Under the pieces are notes generated by a model, which worked only from the letters and a program-made list of their open reading frames with translations, made no database searches and had not been told where the DNA came from. Of a stretch of DNA of 15,733 nt, positions 13,396 to 15,733 are shown piece by piece. Numbering within the stretch: position 1 is the first letter of the stretch; each line of letters starts with the position of its first letter. Source of the DNA: Candidatus Zixiibacteriota bacterium. GTDB lineage: Bacteria > Zixibacteria > MSB-5A5 > WJJR01. The stretch lies in contig WJJR01000040.1 of NCBI GenBank assembly GCA_014729565.1, positions 1-15,733 of the forward strand. Reading direction: 5' to 3'. The translations under genes were made by a program, and so were the position numbers.

Positions 13396-15733
13396 CTACT
13401 TCAAAAGCATCATCTTCTTCGCGTCGATGAAGTGGTTGGTCGTGAGGCGATAGAAGTACATACCGCTCGCCAGTTCACGGCCGTTCTTATCGCGCGCGTT
13501 GAATTGGATGGTGTGGATGCCCTCCGGACGATACCCGTCTATGAGCGTGCGTACACGTCGTCCGAGCACGTCGTACACATCCAAACGTACATGGCCGCCT
13601 TCGACCATGGCGTAGGTAATGTTCGTGCCGGCGTTGAACGGGTTCGGGAAGTTCTGGTGGAGTGCATACGTGGTCGGCACCGCCGCGGCCGGCTCGATCA
13701 TCGTCCGGCCCTTGAGCGATTTCGCATCTTCGTCGAGTGACGCAACCGCCATACCACCGGCGGCCTTGATATCGCCGGCGGCACCCCAGACGACATAGGA
13801 AACCACTTCGGTGATGTGACCCACTTCACTGTCGCCGGACTGCTCTTCTTCGATGAACACTTCGACCGACGTGCCGCTCAAGTTGCGATAGCGCGTACCG
13901 CATGTGTTGCCGCCATCGTACGTGTCGTCATGGCACAGGAAGACAGGGCTGCTGCCGACACCGCCGGCGAAGTTGATCGTGTACCAGGCGTCGGTTACGG
14001 AGTTGCTGGTCCGGCCGGCTTCAAACGACACGCCGTTATTGGTACCGCCACCCTGGCCGATGGCAACCCAGGCCACTGTTTCGTTGGCATGCACACCGTC
14101 GGCGGCTTCTTCCTCCTGCAGCTTAATCTGGAAGCTGCTGCTGCCGAGATTGCGTGTGCGTGTGATAACCGCCGCGGCATCGTTTTGACTGGCGACACCG
14201 GTAATCAACGTTGGCGCCGAACTGAACGACTGGTTGAAGTTGATCGTGGTGAAGCCCGTACCAATTGTCGCGGTACCGGCTTCGATCAGAGTACCGTCTT
14301 CGAGCGTATGGGTACCCGCTTCGAGGACAAAGTACGGGCAGTCCTCGGTGGTGTGGTTACCGTCGTGATAATCCCACTCCTCCATCTGCCACTCGAAGCT
14401 CGTGCCGGACACGTTGCGCACGCGCAGATGCGTCTTGTGTCCGCCGTTCGTCGTCAAACCGCGCATTACAACCACCGGATTGGTGTAACTGTTGGTCAGA
14501 TTGACCGTGTACCAGTCGGCGCCGTTGCCGGTTTGGTTGCGTGTCTCCACGCCCACTTCACCAATGACCGTCGATACCGGCGGTTCGGTGACGGTGATGT
14601 AGTCGGTTTTGGTTTCGGTGTCATTGCCGCAGGCGTTGCTCACCGTCAGCGCAACGGTGTAGGTGCCGGCGGCATTGTACGTGTGTGACGGATTCTGTGA
14701 TGTCGATGTGCCACCGTCACCGAAGTCCCACGACCACGATGTCGGGTTTCCGGTTGATTGGTCGGAGAAGTCCACCTGTAATGGATAGTCACCCGACGTC
14801 GGCGAACCACTGAATTCAGCCGTCGGCGGAGCACTCACCGTGATATAGTCGGTCTTGGTTTCGGTATCCGAGCCACCCGGACCGGTCACGATCAACGCGA
14901 CCGTGTAGGTACCCGCTGAATTGTACGTGTGTGACGGGTTCTGCGCCGTCGAGGTGCCGCCATCGCCGAAATCCCAGCTCCACGACGTGATGTCGCCGGT
15001 CGATTCGTCGGTGAAGGTCACATCCAACGGAGCGCAGCCCGACGTCGGTGTGCCCGAGAAGGCTGCCACCGGGGCCGGAGTGGACGCGGTGACGCTGATG
15101 TCATCAAACGCCTGGCCGTCGGTGGTGAGGCTGTAGTTGTCGTACTGCTGGAACTTGATGACAAACGTGCCGGTCAGGCTCAGACCGTTCGAGCCGGCCA
15201 ACTGGTCGACATCGAGATTGATCTGCGAATACGACGACGTACCATTGGTCAAGTCGTACACTTTCGTAAAGCTTGTGCCGCCGTCATCCGAGAAGAACAC
15301 ACCATCCTGCGTGTGCGACTCGTCACTGAATTCCTTCCAGTAGAACGACAGATCGACATCGGAGTAGCCGGACAGATTGACCCGCAGCCACGCTTCATTC
15401 TGTGCGTACTGGCTGCCGTTGGTGTTGTCATCCATCGTCAGGTGATAAGTGCCACGCGGCGTGTACGACGTCGTGATCTGAATCCGTCCTTCTCTATTGC
15501 TGCTCTGCGTGAACCAGTACTGGTCAAGGGACCCGGACTCGAAGCCGGTGCTGTATGGCAGCATCGCATAGTCTATGGTCGGTTCCGTGACCGTGATGTA
15601 GTTCGTTTTCACTTCCTGATCCGAGCCGCACGCGTTCGTGGCTGTCAGTGTCACCGTGTAGGTTCCGGCGCTGTTGTACGAATGCGTCGGGTTTTGCGCG
15701 GTCGACGTGCCACCGTCGCCAAAATCCCAATCC
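13396..15733 (-). CDS. Secreted multidomain PKD / H-type-lectin-like protein with sorting tail (5' end beyond window)
   Basis: Partial: the frame is open through the right edge, with 778 residues visible. Order from the N-terminal side: the end of one PKD domain (15733 to about 15590, DWDFGDGGTST); a jelly-roll/MAM-like domain (about 15567-15084, TGFESGSLDQYW, AFDDISVTAS); two full PKD domains (about 15072-14833 and 14826-14584), each with SWSWDFGDGGTST and HTYN.AGTYTVAL; three H-type-lectin-like repeats (14514-14314, 14253-14050, 13986-13780); and a sorting domain with NFPNPFNAGT, VYDVLGRRVRTL, ASGMYFYRL and MMLLK at the very end. PKD domains are beta-sandwich spacers in surface proteins. 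The last domain resembles the Por secretion/type IX C-terminal signal, implying export across the outer membrane. It is probably a large adhesin or carbohydrate-binding surface protein; the ligand is unknown. Start codons inside the window are not the true start because the PKD fold begins before them. Confidence 0.9.
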   Translation of the reverse strand, partial: DWDFGDGGTSTAQNPTHSYNSAGTYTVTLTATNACGSDQEVKTNYITVTEPTIDYAMLPYSTGFESGSLDQYWFTQSSNREGRIQITTSYTPRGTYHLTMDDNTNGSQYAQNEAWLRVNLSGYSDVDLSFYWKEFSDESHTQDGVFFSDDGGTSFTKVYDLTNGTSSYSQINLDVDQLAGSNGLSLTGTFVIKFQQYDNYSLTTDGQAFDDISVTASTPAPVAAFSGTPTSGCAPLDVTFTDESTGDITSWSWDFGDGGTSTAQNPSHTYNSAGTYTVALIVTGPGGSDTETKTDYITVSAPPTAEFSGSPTSGDYPLQVDFSDQSTGNPTSWSWDFGDGGTSTSQNPSHTYNAAGTYTVALTVSNACGNDTETKTDYITVTEPPVSTVIGEVGVETRNQTGNGADWYTVNLTNSYTNPVVVMRGLTTNGGHKTHLRVRNVSGTSFEWQMEEWDYHDGNHTTEDCPYFVLEAGTHTLEDGTLIEAGTATIGTGFTTINFNQSFSSAPTLITGVASQNDAAAVITRTRNLGSSSFQIKLQEEEAADGVHANETVAWVAIGQGGGTNNGVSFEAGRTSNSVTDAWYTINFAGGVGSSPVFLCHDDTYDGGNTCGTRYRNLSGTSVEVFIEEEQSGDSEVGHITEVVSYVVWGAAGDIKAAGGMAVASLDEDAKSLKGRTMIEPAAAVPTTYALHQNFPNPFNAGTNITYAMVEGGHVRLDVYDVLGRRVRTLIDGYRPEGIHTIQFNARDKNGRELASGMYFYRLTTNHFIDAKKMMLLK

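Noticed and set aside
13816..14688. Plus-strand open frame of 290 codons opposite the secreted PKD protein
   Set aside because: The minus strand encodes an unmistakable multidomain protein here; the antisense frame has no ribosome site or family resemblance.

Overview
The window looks like chromosomal DNA of a Gram-negative, fairly GC-rich bacterium, probably from the Fibrobacteres-Chlorobi-Bacteroidetes (FCB) side of the tree or a nearby candidate phylum; a Zixibacteria-like lineage is my best guess, held with moderate confidence. The reasons are a large secreted PKD-domain protein ending in a Por/type IX-like sorting domain, an outer-membrane Wzi-like barrel, SpoVG in an apparently non-sporulating context, and HEAT-repeat and HD-GYP proteins of the kind common in deeply branching environmental bacteria. 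There are no phage genes, transposases, CRISPR arrays or rRNA genes.

Left part (1-6464), all on the minus strand. Reading in the direction of transcription, a Wzi-like outer-membrane protein gene overlaps ispE by 4 nt. SpoVG, tRNA-Gln(UUG), prs (PRPP synthetase) and rplY (ribosomal protein L25 with an acidic tail) follow, and a strong rho-independent terminator closes the series. The ispE-spoVG-prs-rplY order resembles the conserved ispE/spoVG/prs/ctc neighbourhood of other phyla. Past the terminator lies a separately promoted radical SAM gene (218-1201). The leftmost 217 nt hold no gene I can support.

Centre (6728-11070), on the plus strand. A small non-exported EF-hand protein starts at a GTG. 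A 376-nt gap with a strong hairpin follows. Then comes a tightly coupled pair: a HEAT-repeat protein and an HD-GYP phosphodiesterase-like protein with an atypical GYP signature. The two proteins appear to share a related N-terminal domain, which suggests one signalling module with two different outputs.

Right part (11383-15733), minus strand. lepA (elongation factor 4) has its own candidate promoter. Upstream of it is the 3' part of a large secreted protein gene that runs off the right edge. That protein has PKD repeats, a jelly-roll-like domain, three tandem H-type-lectin-like repeats and a C-terminal sorting domain, and its gene ends in a textbook terminator.

The gaps between genes carry GC-rich palindromes that look like dispersed extragenic repeats. 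Two (near 1433 and 13283) share a core of the form TAGGGGC...GCCCCTA; a third (near 11180) is of a different family.
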